In this document: positions 42,552-51,603 of the stretch, piece by piece
Numbering within the stretch: the first letter of the stretch is position 1
How the letters are laid out: each line of letters starts with the position of its first letter
DNA from: Saccharomonospora glauca K62
GTDB taxonomy: Bacteria; Actinomycetota; Actinomycetes; Mycobacteriales; Pseudonocardiaceae
Direction of reading: 5' to 3'
Assembly (NCBI RefSeq): GCF_000243395.2
Contig: NZ_CM001484.1
Span: forward strand, 788,089 to 852,088
DNA length: 64,000 nt
Notes under the pieces: model-generated
The model's input: the letters and a program-made list of their open reading frames with translations, nothing else
Told to the model about the DNA's origin: nothing
Database searches by the model: none
Program-made: the position numbers and the translations under genes

Positions 42552-43178
42552 ATGGACGCCTCGCACCACCCCGCGCCGGAGCTGCGGCCCCAGCGATCGT
42601 TGCCGACCTTGCGAACCGAACGGCTGACCTTGCGGCCCGTGGCTGTCTCCGACCTCGACGCGATGCACGCCTATCTCGGCCTGGAGGAGGTGTGCCGGTA
42701 CCTGCTGCACGAGCCGCTGTCGCGGGAGGAGGTGGAGGCCAGGCTGGTCGAGTGCCGGAAGCGGTCGACGTTGGAGCAGCCGGGTGACTTCGTCCGGCTG
42801 GCGGTGGTCCGGGACGCCGACGCCGTCGTGGTAGGGGATGTCATGCTCGACATCACCTCGGTCGAGACCGCCACCGTGGAAATCGGATGGGTCTTCTCAC
42901 CGGAGGTGGCCGGTCGGGGCTATGCCACCGAGGCCGCCCGTGCCCTGCTCGGGTACGCGTTCGGAACGCTGAACGCCCACCGCGCCGTCGCGCGGCTGCA
43001 TCCGGACAACGCGGCGTCGGCGCGACTGTGCGAGCGGTTGGGAATGCGGCACGAGGCCTTGCACCGCGCCGACCTGTGGGTCAAGGGGCACTGGGAGGAC
43101 ACCAGCGTCTACGCGGTCCTGCGTCGGGAGTGGCACGCGACGACCGCGCCGCCGGCCTCCGCTCCCGGTCGACGCTGA
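42552..43178 (+). CDS. GNAT family acetyltransferase (RimJ/RimL type)
   Basis: A 208-residue acetyltransferase. The fold starts at LRTERLTLRPVAVSDLDAMH, with a beta strand DVMLDI...VEIGWVFSPEV and the acetyl-CoA loop AGRGYATEAARALLGYAFG. The final part is NAASARLCERLGMRHEALHR, typical of RimJ/RimL enzymes that acetylate amino-terminal residues of proteins or small amines. GGAGGA precedes the ATG. It follows the ABC transporter genes by 39 bases and may be co-transcribed. The target is unknown. Confidence 0.9.
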   Translation: MDASHHPAPELRPQRSLPTLRTERLTLRPVAVSDLDAMHAYLGLEEVCRYLLHEPLSREEVEARLVECRKRSTLEQPGDFVRLAVVRDADAVVVGDVMLDITSVETATVEIGWVFSPEVAGRGYATEAARALLGYAFGTLNAHRAVARLHPDNAASARLCERLGMRHEALHRADLWVKGHWEDTSVYAVLRREWHATTAPPASAPGRR

Positions 43179-43256
43179 TATTTTCCCCGGCCCGGCAACG
43201 TCCCACCGGGGGAAAGCCCGGTTTCGACCGGCGAAGCTCGGGGTAGGGGGGAGGGT

Positions 43257-43268
43257 GTTACCTGTAAC
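43257..43268. promoter_or_regulatory. Inverted repeat upstream of hypF
   Basis: GTTAC-CT-GTAAC lies 51 bases before the hypF start in a G-rich leader. It could be an operator for hypF, but only one copy is seen, so this is weak. Confidence 0.3.
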
Positions 43269-43319
43269 GTCGACCGGGGCGGCAATGCCGCCGTCGTCGT
43301 GAGTCCCCGTGAGGAGGAC

Positions 43320-45587
43320 GTGAACCCGATCAGGCGTGTCGGGGTTCGCGTCGAGGGCGTGGTGCAGGGCGTGGGGTTCCGGCCGTTCGTCCACGGACTG
43401 GCCGAACGACTCGGGGTGAGTGGACACGTCTCCAACGACGCCGCCGGGGTCGTGATCGAGGCCGAGGGCCCCCGCGAGGCGGTGGCCGGATTCCTCAAGG
43501 CACTTCGGACGGACGCCCCGCCGTTGGCGGCCGTGGAAGGCGTTTCCGTCGTCGACCTGTCCCCGCGCGACGAGCCGGGTTTCCGCATCCTCGACAGCGA
43601 CGCCTCGGGGCCACGCCGGACACTGATCTCCGCCGACTCCGCCACGTGCGAGGCCTGCCTGGCCGAGTTGTTCGATCCTCGCGACCGGCGCTACCGCTAC
43701 CCGTTCGTCAACTGCACCGACTGCGGACCGCGGTACACCATCGTGCGTGACGTCCCCTACGACCGCCCCAACACGACGATGGCCGGTTTCCCGATGTGCG
43801 AGGCCTGCGCTCGGGAGTACCACGATCCCACCGACCGGCGGTTCCACGCGCAACCGGTGTGCTGCCCCGACTGCGGGCCACGGTTGCGGATCGTCGACGG
43901 CCGGGGAAGACCGCTGGGACAGGACCCGATAGCGCGGGCCGCCGAGTTGCTGCGGGCCGGGATGATCGTGGCGGTCAAGGGACTCGGCGGCTACCACCTC
44001 GCCGTCGACGCCGGGCATTCCCGCGCCGCGGCGGTGCTGCGAGCCCGCAAGCGGCGTGAGGACAAACCCTTCGCCGTCATGGTGCCGACCCTCGACGAGG
44101 TCCGCCGACTGTGTCATGTGGACGAGACCGCGGAACGGGTGCTGACCGGCCGGCGTCGTCCGATCGTGCTGCTCGACCGCCGCGACGACGGGGCCGTGTC
44201 CGACGCGGTGGCGCCCGGTGAGCGCAGGCTCGGCGTCATGCTGCCCTACACCCCGCTGCACCACCTCCTGACGCGGGAGTTCGGCACGCCGCTCGTACTC
44301 ACCAGCGGGAACGTCTCCGACGAACCCATCACGTTCGCCGACGACGACGCGCTGAGCCGGCTGTCGGGCATCGCGGACGCCTTCCTCGTCCACGACCGTC
44401 CCATCCAGGTACGCGCCGACGACTCCGTGGTGAGCGTCTGGCGCGACAAGGTCGTTCCCGTGCGGCGTTCCCGTGGGTACGCGCCGGAGCCCGTCACGTG
44501 CGCCCACGAGTTCCCGCGCCCGGTGTTGGCCTGCGGGGCGGAGTTGAAGAACACGGTGTGTCTCGCCTCGGGACGCCGGGCGGTGCTCTCGCAGCACATC
44601 GGGGACCTGAAGAACCCCGAGACCCTGCGGACGTTCACGGAGACGATCGAGCACCTGTCCCGGCTGTTCGGCATCGAACCCGCCGTGGTGGCGCACGACC
44701 TGCACCCCGACTACGCCTCCACGCGGTACGCGGAGGACACCGACCTGGAGCTGGTCGGGGTGCAGCACCATCACGCTCACGTGGCGGCGTGCCTCGCCGA
44801 GGGCGGCACGGACGGTCCGGCGATCGGGGTGGCGTTCGACGGCACCGGTTACGGGCTCGACGGCACCGTGTGGGGCGGTGAGTTCCTCCTCGCCACCTGC
44901 GCGGGGTTCGACCGGGTCGGGCACCTCGCGACCGTGCCGATGCCCGGTGGTGAGGCGGCGGTCCGGCAGCCGTGGCGGATGGCCGCGGCGTACCTGCGCT
45001 CCGTCGCCGACGCGGACGAGCTCGCCGTGGCGCGCCGTCAGGGGTCGGACTGGGAGCGGGTGCGACGTCTGCTCGACTCGAAGGTCGCCACGCCGGTCAC
45101 GTCCAGCGCGGGACGGCTGTTCGACGCCGTCGCGGCGATCCTCGGCGTGCGCGACGTCGTCACCTACGAGGGGCAGGCGGCGATCGAGCTGGAACAGCGA
45201 GCCGAAAGACATCACACCGACGGCTATCCCGCAGACGTCGTCGACGACGGCTCCGCGCTCGTCGTCGACGGGCCCGGACTCGTGCACGCCGTCGTGGACG
45301 ACCTGCGTCGCGGCACCGACGCCGGGCTCGTGGCGAGCCGCTTCCACACCGGTCTGGCTCGCGCGATCGAACGCACGTGCTCCGAGATCGCCGACCGCAC
45401 CGGGGTGCGCCTCGTCGCGCTCTCCGGCGGGGTGTTCGCCAACCGGCTGCTGCTCGATCGCACCGTCGACGTCCTGGAGGCGGCGGGGTTCACCGTGCTC
45501 ACCCACTCCCGCGTTCCCTGCAACGACGGGGGGATCAGCTTCGGCCAGGCCGTGGTGGCGGGGGCGCGGGACCGGGCGAGGAGCTAG
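43320..45587 (+). CDS. hypF: Hydrogenase maturation carbamoyltransferase HypF
   Basis: This 755-residue protein transfers carbamoyl to HypE for cyanide-ligand synthesis. Domains in order are acylphosphatase (residues 5-90, VEGVVQGVGFRPFVHGLA), two zinc-finger units (CEACLAELFDPRDRRY... NCTDCGPRYT and CEACAREYHDP... CCPDCGPRL), a YrdC-like nucleotide domain (GGYHLAVDAGHSRA) and a Kae1-like carbamoyltransferase domain (VQHHHAHVAACLAEGG; GVFANRLLL). Length is normal. The GTG at 43320 follows TGAGGAGG; a GTG 7 codons earlier lacks one. It runs convergent with hypB and so is transcribed apart from the other hyp genes. Confidence 0.97.
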   Translation: MNPIRRVGVRVEGVVQGVGFRPFVHGLAERLGVSGHVSNDAAGVVIEAEGPREAVAGFLKALRTDAPPLAAVEGVSVVDLSPRDEPGFRILDSDASGPRRTLISADSATCEACLAELFDPRDRRYRYPFVNCTDCGPRYTIVRDVPYDRPNTTMAGFPMCEACAREYHDPTDRRFHAQPVCCPDCGPRLRIVDGRGRPLGQDPIARAAELLRAGMIVAVKGLGGYHLAVDAGHSRAAAVLRARKRREDKPFAVMVPTLDEVRRLCHVDETAERVLTGRRRPIVLLDRRDDGAVSDAVAPGERRLGVMLPYTPLHHLLTREFGTPLVLTSGNVSDEPITFADDDALSRLSGIADAFLVHDRPIQVRADDSVVSVWRDKVVPVRRSRGYAPEPVTCAHEFPRPVLACGAELKNTVCLASGRRAVLSQHIGDLKNPETLRTFTETIEHLSRLFGIEPAVVAHDLHPDYASTRYAEDTDLELVGVQHHHAHVAACLAEGGTDGPAIGVAFDGTGYGLDGTVWGGEFLLATCAGFDRVGHLATVPMPGGEAAVRQPWRMAAAYLRSVADADELAVARRQGSDWERVRRLLDSKVATPVTSSAGRLFDAVAAILGVRDVVTYEGQAAIELEQRAERHHTDGYPADVVDDGSALVVDGPGLVHAVVDDLRRGTDAGLVASRFHTGLARAIERTCSEIADRTGVRLVALSGGVFANRLLLDRTVDVLEAAGFTVLTHSRVPCNDGGISFGQAVVAGARDRARS

Positions 45588-45639
45588 GCTCCGCGCCCCC
45601 GCTCCCCGCCTCACCCCGACGTCGTGAGTCCGCCCACGC

Positions 45640-46374
45640 TCACGAGGTGGCCGACGGCACGGCGGCCGACGGCACGGACGGCACGCCGAGTTCGGAGCGC
45701 AGCCACGAGAACCACCGATCCAGTCCCTCGCCCGACACCGCCGAGGTCACCAGGAGCTCCGCCGAGGGATTCACCCGACGCAGGTGGCGGGCGAAGTGGT
45801 TCACCTCGAACGTCAGGTACGGAACGAGGTCGGCTTTGGTCAGCACCACGAGGTCGGCTGCCCGGAACATGTGCGGATACTTGAGCGGCTTGTCCTCGCC
45901 CTCGGTGGTGGACGCGAGCACCACCCGGCGTCGCTCGCCGAGATCGAACAGCGCGGGACACACCAGGTTGCCCACGTTCTCCACCACCACGAGCGATCCG
46001 TGTGGCGGGTCCAGTTCCCGCAGCGCGCGGGACACCATGTCGGCGTCGAGGTGGCAGCCCGCCCCCGTGTTGATCTGCACGACCCGGCAGCCGACGTCCC
46101 GGAGCCGGTCGGCGTCGAGCGAACCGGCCTGATCGCCCTCCAGCGCGCCGACGAACACGTCGGAGGTGAGTTCGCGCACCGTGGTCTCCAGCAGGGTCGT
46201 CTTGCCGGAGCCCGGCGCGCTCATCAGGTTGACGGCGAAGCAGCCGCGTGAGGCGAGCCAGGCGCGGTTGTCCTCGGCGAGCTCGTCGTTTTTGGCCAGC
46301 ACGTCCCGCTCGATCGCCACGGTGTCGCTCGCCCCCGTCGCCGGGGTCTCGTCACACCCGCATGTCCCGCACAT
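45640..46374 (-). CDS. hypB: Hydrogenase nickel-incorporation GTPase HypB
   Basis: A 244-residue GTPase that delivers nickel to the hydrogenase large subunit with HypA. The amino terminus MCGTCGCDE holds a high-affinity metal motif. There is no histidine-rich storage stretch. P-loop is MSAPGSGKTTLLE (about residue 51), followed by VGALEGDQAGSLDADR, the metal/GTP switch region NTGAGCHLDADMV, ENVGNLVCPALFDLG and the base motif LTKADL. Its ATG lies inside the 3' end of hypA (23-base overlap). It ends the ten-gene minus-strand unit. Confidence 0.96.
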   Translation of the reverse strand: MCGTCGCDETPATGASDTVAIERDVLAKNDELAEDNRAWLASRGCFAVNLMSAPGSGKTTLLETTVRELTSDVFVGALEGDQAGSLDADRLRDVGCRVVQINTGAGCHLDADMVSRALRELDPPHGSLVVVENVGNLVCPALFDLGERRRVVLASTTEGEDKPLKYPHMFRAADLVVLTKADLVPYLTFEVNHFARHLRRVNPSAELLVTSAVSGEGLDRWFSWLRSELGVPSVPSAAVPSATS

Positions 46375-46705
46375 CGCGTGCCACCTCCACGTCGCGAATC
46401 CGAAGTTGTTGTCCCGATCTGACGTCCACGTCCACCGACCCGCACGGGCAGGTGTCGAGGAACGACGACAGCGGCACGTCCGTGCCGCAGAGTGTGCACC
46501 GGCCCAGACCCGGTACGGTCTCGACCACCAGCTCGGCGCCCTCCACGGGAGTGCCCCGTGTGACCGCGTCGAAGCAGAAGCGCATCGCGTCCGCCTCGAC
46601 CCCGGACAGGGCGCCGATCTCCAGCCGCACCGACAGCACCCGCGCGCCACCGGTGTGTTCGACGACCGCGTCCACGACGCTCTGGGCGATCGACAGCTCG
46701 TGCAT
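46352..46705 (-). CDS. hypA: Hydrogenase nickel metallochaperone HypA
   Basis: A 117-residue protein beginning MHELSIAQSVVDAV, in which the histidine at position 2 binds nickel. The zinc site is formed by CTLCGTDVPL and CPCGS near the carboxy end. It hands nickel to the enzyme together with HypB. It begins 2 bases after the hypE stop and overlaps hypB. The ORF extends far upstream without support, since HypA must begin with MHE. Confidence 0.95.
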   Translation of the reverse strand: MHELSIAQSVVDAVVEHTGGARVLSVRLEIGALSGVEADAMRFCFDAVTRGTPVEGAELVVETVPGLGRCTLCGTDVPLSSFLDTCPCGSVDVDVRSGQQLRIRDVEVARDVRDMRV

Positions 46706-46707
46706 GG

Positions 46708-47775
46708 TCAGCAGATGCGGGGCAGTGGGTCGCCGACGAGGAGGTCGGCGATGCGCGTGCCCCCGAAGGCCGTGTTGAGCAGCACCGTGCCCGCCGGGTC
46801 GGGGCCGACCTTGCCGATCACGGTGGCCTCGGCGCCCTGCGGGTGTTCCCGCAACGCCGCCACCGCCTCGTCGGCGTACGCGCCGTCGACCACCGCGACG
46901 AACCGGCCCTCGCACGCCACGTAGAGCGGGTCGATGCCCAGCAGCTCGCAGGCGCCCCGTACCTCGTCACGCACGGGTACGGCGCTTTCGTCCACCACCA
47001 CGGAGACCTCGGCGGCGCGGGCGATCTCGTTCAACACCGTCGCGACCCCGCCCCGTGTCGCGTCCCGCATGGCGCGCACACCGGGAACGGTCAGCAGCCG
47101 CGCGCACAGGTCCGCCAGCGGCGCGGTGTCGGAGACGAGGTCGGCCTCGATCTCCAACTCCCCTCGGGCCAGCATCACGGTGACCCCGTGCTCCCCAACG
47201 GGGCCCGACACCAGGACGACGTCTCCGGGGCGGACGGTATGGACGCCCAGGGCGCGGTCCGGCGGCAGCAGCCCCACACCGGTGGTGTTGATGTAACAGC
47301 CGTCGCCGCTGCCCTTGCCGACCACTTTCGTGTCGCCGGTCACGAGCGTGACTCCCACGGCGTCGGCGCATTCCCGCATCGAGGCCACGATGCGCCGCAG
47401 GTCGGCGACGGGGAAGCCTTCCTCCAGGATGAACCCGCACGACAGGTAGGCCGGCTGCGCCCCGGCCACGGCCAGGTCGTTGACGGTGCCGTTGACGGCG
47501 AGATCCCCGATGTTGCCGCCGGGGAAGAACAGCGGTGACACGACGTACGAGTCGGTGGTCATGGCCAGCCGGGTGCCGCCGAGCACCAGATCGGCGGCGT
47601 CGCCGAGCGGTTCGAGCAGCGCGTTGCGGAACGCGTCGACGAAGACCGCCTCCACGAGCGTGTGCGTCGCCTTGCCACCCGCGCCGTGGGCCGCCGTGAT
47701 GCGCTCCTCCCTGACACGCGGTTTGCGGCGCCGGGCGCGCTCGATGCGTTCCAGCACCTCGTCCTCGGTCCTCAC
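46708..47775 (-). CDS. hypE: Hydrogenase maturation dehydratase HypE
   Basis: A 355-residue ATP-dependent dehydratase that turns the carbamoylated carboxy-terminal cysteine into thiocyanate. The AIRS/PurM-like domain has ITAAHGAGGKATHTLVE (about residue 25), LAMTTDSYVVSPLFFPGGNI, GDTKVVGKGSGDGC and RDATRGGVATVLNE. The protein ends RIC, the conserved reactive tail. The GTG at 47775 has GGAGGTGAG upstream and overlaps the hypD stop by 4 bases. Confidence 0.97.
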   Translation of the reverse strand: MRTEDEVLERIERARRRKPRVREERITAAHGAGGKATHTLVEAVFVDAFRNALLEPLGDAADLVLGGTRLAMTTDSYVVSPLFFPGGNIGDLAVNGTVNDLAVAGAQPAYLSCGFILEEGFPVADLRRIVASMRECADAVGVTLVTGDTKVVGKGSGDGCYINTTGVGLLPPDRALGVHTVRPGDVVLVSGPVGEHGVTVMLARGELEIEADLVSDTAPLADLCARLLTVPGVRAMRDATRGGVATVLNEIARAAEVSVVVDESAVPVRDEVRGACELLGIDPLYVACEGRFVAVVDGAYADEAVAALREHPQGAEATVIGKVGPDPAGTVLLNTAFGGTRIADLLVGDPLPRIC

Positions 47776-48899
47776 GCCGTGCTCACCTCCTTGACGCGTT
47801 GCCGGGTGAACCGGCCGAAGTTGTAGTAGGCGGCGCACGCGCCCTCCGGGGAGACCATGCAGGTGCCGATGGGCGTCTCCGGCGTGCACGCGGTGCCGAA
47901 TACCTTGCACTCCCAGGGCTTCAGCACGCCTTTGAGTACCTCGCCGCACTGGCACGACTTCGGGTCGGCCACGCGGACGCCCGGCAGCGAGAACCGTTGT
48001 TCCGCGTCGAAGGCCGCGTACTCCTCCCGCAACCGCAACGCGGAGTGGGAGATGAAGCCGAGTCCGCGCCACTCGAAGTAGGGGCGCAGTCGCATCGTGC
48101 GGGCGACGGCGTCGAGCGCCACGGAGTTGCCCTGCCAGGGCACCACGCGGGCGTACTGGTTCTCGACCTCGCGGCGGCCCTCCTTCAATTGCCGCAGCAG
48201 CAGGTACACCGACTGGAGGATGTCGAGCGGCTCGAATCCCGCCACCACGATCGGTTTGCCGTAGTCGCGGGGGATGAACTCGTACGGGCGACATCCGATC
48301 ACGGTCGACACGTGTCCGGGACCGAGGAAACCGTCGAGCCGCAGGTCGGGGGAGTCGAGGATCGCCTTGATGCCGGGGATGATCGTGACGTGGTTGCAGA
48401 ACACCGAGAAGTTCTCGATGCCCTCCCGCTCGGCCCGCAACAACGTCATGGCGGTGGACGGCGCGGTGGTCTCGAACCCGATCGCCATGAACACCACCTG
48501 CTTGTCGGGGTTTTGCTTGGCAATGCGGAGTGAGTCCAGTGGCGAGTACACCATCCGGATGTCGGTGCCCTCGGAGTTGGAGTCGAAGAACGTGCCGTTC
48601 GATCCCGGCACCCGCATCATGTCCCCGAACGAGGTCATGATGACGTCGGGAAGGCTCGCGATGTGGATGGCGTCGTCGATCCGGCCCATCGGGATCACGC
48701 ACACCGGGCAGCCGGGGCCGTGCACGAGCGAGATCTGCTCCGGCAGGTAGTCGGCGATGCCGTGCTTGTAGATGGTGTGGGTGTGACCGCCGCACACCTC
48801 CATGAACTTGTACTCCCGGCCCGGCTCGCACAACTCCGCTATGCGGGCCGCCAGGGCCTTCGCCGTGTCCGAGTCGCGGTACTCGTCGACAAAGCGCAT
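47772..48899 (-). CDS. hypD: Hydrogenase maturation protein HypD
   Basis: A 375-residue iron-sulfur scaffold that builds the Fe(CN)2CO unit with HypC. It has the conserved FMEVCGGHTHTIYKHG, HGPGCPVCVIPMGRID and GFETTAPSTA. The [4Fe-4S] cysteines are in the carboxy-terminal part (KSCQCGEVLKGVLKPWECKV, then CTPETPIGTCMVSPEGAC). Length is normal. The start follows a short 11-base gap after hypC, and the stop overlaps the hypE GTG. Confidence 0.97.
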   Translation of the reverse strand: MRFVDEYRDSDTAKALAARIAELCEPGREYKFMEVCGGHTHTIYKHGIADYLPEQISLVHGPGCPVCVIPMGRIDDAIHIASLPDVIMTSFGDMMRVPGSNGTFFDSNSEGTDIRMVYSPLDSLRIAKQNPDKQVVFMAIGFETTAPSTAMTLLRAEREGIENFSVFCNHVTIIPGIKAILDSPDLRLDGFLGPGHVSTVIGCRPYEFIPRDYGKPIVVAGFEPLDILQSVYLLLRQLKEGRREVENQYARVVPWQGNSVALDAVARTMRLRPYFEWRGLGFISHSALRLREEYAAFDAEQRFSLPGVRVADPKSCQCGEVLKGVLKPWECKVFGTACTPETPIGTCMVSPEGACAAYYNFGRFTRQRVKEVSTA

Positions 48900-48910
48900 C
48901 GTCGCCGCCC

Positions 48911-49183
48911 TTACTCGATCATCGATTGACTCAATGCGTCCATCTCGTCGGTGTAGGCACTGCCGAGTTCCTCCAAATAGCGCAGCACCGCCGCGGCTTC
49001 CTCTTCGTCGATCTTGGACAGTGCGAAACCCACGTGGATGAGGACCCAGTCACCGGGGGAGGGAGGATCGTCCGAGAGCAGCCCGATGTTGATCGTCCTG
49101 CGTACCCCGCTGACGTGCACTCTGGCGAGGTCGGGGCGATCGGGCAGGACCTCGACGATCTCACCGGGAATGCCGAGACACAT
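48911..49183 (-). CDS. hypC: Hydrogenase maturation chaperone HypC
   Basis: A 90-residue chaperone that carries the iron centre with HypD and docks to the large subunit precursor. It begins MCLGIPGEIVEVL, where the cysteine at position 2 is the functional residue, and has GDWVLIHVGFALSKIDEEEA. The ATG at 49183 is chosen because the family always begins with MC; three upstream codons are ignored. It starts inside the 3' end of the endopeptidase gene (23-base overlap). Confidence 0.96.
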   Translation of the reverse strand: MCLGIPGEIVEVLPDRPDLARVHVSGVRRTINIGLLSDDPPSPGDWVLIHVGFALSKIDEEEAAAVLRYLEELGSAYTDEMDALSQSMIE

Positions 49184-49685
49184 CGACACCACCCCTTTCC
49201 ACCGCGTCGGCGGCCAGGCGCCGTACCAGCCGGGCCGCCTCGTCCACGGCGGCGGCCACCGGTTCGCTCAACCCCATTCCCTCCGCCACCGTGAGCGGTT
49301 CGCAGCCCACGACGTAGACACGGCCGGGAGTACCACCGAGCCTGCGCAGCAGGGCGAGCACGGCCGCCGGGTGCATGCCGTGGGCGTCGAGGACGGGGCC
49401 TTCGTCGCTGTGTTCGGAGGGCGGCAGCGAGGTGGCGGGGTCGGCGTCGAGCACGTAGACGGTCCCCGGTTCCCCGCCCCTGCGCATGGCGTCGACGAAG
49501 ATGGTGGTCTCGTAGTTCCCGTCGAGCAGCTCGTAGGCCAGGTGTACGCCCCTGACGCCGTAGTCGGCGACGACGGCCTGTGGTGGCAGATCACGTGTGG
49601 ACAGTCGCGAGACCACCTCGACGCCGAAACCGTCGTCGCCGTGGAAGACGTTGCCGATGCCGGCGATGAGCACCCTGCTGGTCAC
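49161..49685 (-). CDS. Hydrogenase maturation endopeptidase
   Basis: A 174-residue HybD/HycI-type protease that removes the carboxy-terminal extension of the large subunit after nickel insertion. The nickel-sensing signatures are GIGNVFHGDDGFGVEVV (residues 9-25), DYGVRGVHLAYELL and DAMRRGG, with HGMHPAAVLALL and GCEPLTVAEGMGLSEPV later on. The GTG overlaps the stop of the upstream 421-residue gene by 4 bases. Its likely substrate (the large subunit) carries a 24-residue tail after its last metal-binding histidine. Confidence 0.94.
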   Translation of the reverse strand: MTSRVLIAGIGNVFHGDDGFGVEVVSRLSTRDLPPQAVVADYGVRGVHLAYELLDGNYETTIFVDAMRRGGEPGTVYVLDADPATSLPPSEHSDEGPVLDAHGMHPAAVLALLRRLGGTPGRVYVVGCEPLTVAEGMGLSEPVAAAVDEAARLVRRLAADAVERGGVDVSRHSR

Positions 49686-50947
49686 GGTTCCACCTCCCCG
49701 GTCCAGGGCTCGACCTCGTCGGTGGTGAAGTACCGATAGCGTCCCTGCGCGAGCTGCCATTCCTCGGCGGGATCGCCGTCGACCGTGACCGCGAGGAAGA
49801 TCGTGCCGTCGACGTCCTCCACCACGCTGCGCACGGTGGCCACTCGACCGTCGACGAACATGTCCTGCGCGTCCGTGACCCGGCGGGTGCCGTTGCGCGG
49901 TCGCAGCACCACCTTGCTTCCCGTGCCGATCTCGGTGTCGCCGACGTGCACGACGCGGACGCGGCCGTGCATCGACTCCCGTGGTTGGTGGGGCAGGTTC
50001 TCGACGCGGTCGATGATGCGGCGGGCCCGTTCGTCGGTGGCCCGAGCCTCGCGCTTCTCGGCCTCGGTGAGGGTGAGCGTGCGCAGGGTCAGCATCTCGT
50101 CGATCTCGCACGCGTCGAAGAAGTCGCCGTGGCTGCTGGGGTCCACTTTCGGATGGTCGTACAGGATGATCGGCGACGACAGCATCACGTCGTCGCTGCC
50201 CACGGGACCGACGAGCACCGGCCACGTGTGCTCGTTGACGCAGCCCTTCGCGTACTCCTTCGCCTCCTCCGGCGGGTCGAGCAGGGACAGGAACCGGCCG
50301 CCCCGCAGGGTGAGGATCGTGTGGGCCGCGATGAGCGAGTGCCGCAGCGCCTCATCCCTGGTGTACCCCGAGCAGTCCACGGTGGCCGTGTTGACCACCG
50401 TCACGTGCAGTCGCACCAGTCCCGGCAGTCGCTCGGCCCGGCACCGGAGTTCGGCCGTCAACGGCTGCTTGCGCCGCACCACCCGGCCGCCGTCGACCGC
50501 CGTGATCAGTTCTCCGCCACGGACGATCACCGGCAGGCGGTGTTCGGATTCGAGCAGGTCGCGGACGGGCAGCGTCACGTCGCGTTCGCACTCCACCGCC
50601 TCGTCCCACGGCAGCAGTTCGTCCTCGCCGACGATCAGGGCGTCGACCTCCCGGTAGCCGCCGGGTGCGTCTTCCCGCTCGATCTCCACCGTGCGGCGTT
50701 GCGCCTGGAGGAACCGCAGGCACACGTGCAGTTCGGCCTCGGGGGAGATCTCGGCGAGACACTCCGTGCGGCACGAGGTGTGCTCGCCCGTGCCCATGGC
50801 CGCGTACGACGGCGGCACGAGCACCCCGAACTGCCAGCGAACGTGGTTCTTCCGCGCCGAGGCTCGGTACGGGTAGAGCACGTAACCCTCGTAGAGCACG
50901 GCGTCGGCGACGGCACGGACTCCCTCCAGCGCTGTTCCGTCGGTCAT
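49682..50947 (-). CDS. Hydrogenase-cluster conserved protein of unknown function
   Basis: A 421-residue soluble protein without known domain signatures. Recognisable stretches are LYPYRASARKNHVRWQFGVL near residue 27, RTECLAEISPEAELHVCLRF, then HSLIAAHTILTLRGGRFLSL, SPIILYDHPKVDPSSHGDFF and a carboxy-terminal part that reads like a small beta barrel (VHVGDTEIGTGSKVVLRPRN). I recall similar proteins only in actinobacterial high-affinity hydrogenase clusters. Overlap by 4 bases with genes on both sides binds it to the maturation unit. A role in assembly or in cofactor or partner recruitment is inference only. Confidence 0.75.
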   Translation of the reverse strand: MTDGTALEGVRAVADAVLYEGYVLYPYRASARKNHVRWQFGVLVPPSYAAMGTGEHTSCRTECLAEISPEAELHVCLRFLQAQRRTVEIEREDAPGGYREVDALIVGEDELLPWDEAVECERDVTLPVRDLLESEHRLPVIVRGGELITAVDGGRVVRRKQPLTAELRCRAERLPGLVRLHVTVVNTATVDCSGYTRDEALRHSLIAAHTILTLRGGRFLSLLDPPEEAKEYAKGCVNEHTWPVLVGPVGSDDVMLSSPIILYDHPKVDPSSHGDFFDACEIDEMLTLRTLTLTEAEKREARATDERARRIIDRVENLPHQPRESMHGRVRVVHVGDTEIGTGSKVVLRPRNGTRRVTDAQDMFVDGRVATVRSVVEDVDGTIFLAVTVDGDPAEEWQLAQGRYRYFTTDEVEPWTGEVEP

Positions 50948-51603
50948 TGCGCCCCCTCCGCCGCGAGTTCGGCGAGTACGTGGTAGATCGTCGTCTGGGC
51001 TTCCTGCACGCGGTGTACCGACGACGACGGCACCCGGAAGAGGAAGTCGATCGAGTCCAGTTCGGCCATCCGACCGCCTTCGCCGCCCGTGATGCCGATC
51101 GTGAGCATCCCGATGCGGTGCGCCTCGTCGAACGCGGCGAGGAGGTTGGCCGAGTTGCCGCTGGTGGACAGCCCCACGGCCAGGTCCTCGGGACGGCCGA
51201 GCGCGGCGATCTGCCGGGAGAACACCAGGTCGAACCCCACGTCGTTGCTCAACGCGGTGACCACGGCGGCCTCCGCGGTGAGGGCGAAGGCGGGCAGTGG
51301 CGGGGTTCCCGGCGGCGGATCGAGGAACTGGGTGGCAAGGTCGGCCGCGTCGGTGGAACTGCCGCCGTTGCCGAAGGAGAACAACCGGCCGCCACGGGCG
51401 AACCGCTCGGCCATCGCCGCCCCGCACGCCGCGAGCAGTTCGCCCTGCTCGCGATGGACGCGCCGCCGCAGCTCCATGATCTCCCGCACCTTGTCCTCGG
51501 TCGAGCGGCGGACCTCGGCCAGGACGGCGTCCACGGAGCGCGCACCGCTCGCCGCGGTGTCGTCGTAGAGGAACGGGTACAGCGAACTCATCGCGTCGGT
51601 CAT
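50944..51603 (-). CDS. SIS-domain (GmhA-like) protein, degenerate active site
   Basis: A 219-residue SIS-domain protein similar to sedoheptulose-7-phosphate isomerase GmhA. The phosphosugar loop is SFGNGGSSTDAADLATQFLD (about residues 73-92), followed by VGLSTSGNSANLLAAFDEAH and GITGGEGG. Compared with GmhA, the catalytic glutamate position (AEE in GmhA) reads ATQ, and the catalytic histidine position (EIH) reads EAQ, so isomerase activity is doubtful. It may form a heteromer with the second SIS protein two genes upstream, which keeps both residues. It overlaps its neighbours by 4 bases each side. No lipopolysaccharide-heptose genes are nearby. Confidence 0.85.
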   Translation of the reverse strand: MTDAMSSLYPFLYDDTAASGARSVDAVLAEVRRSTEDKVREIMELRRRVHREQGELLAACGAAMAERFARGGRLFSFGNGGSSTDAADLATQFLDPPPGTPPLPAFALTAEAAVVTALSNDVGFDLVFSRQIAALGRPEDLAVGLSTSGNSANLLAAFDEAHRIGMLTIGITGGEGGRMAELDSIDFLFRVPSSSVHRVQEAQTTIYHVLAELAAEGAQ

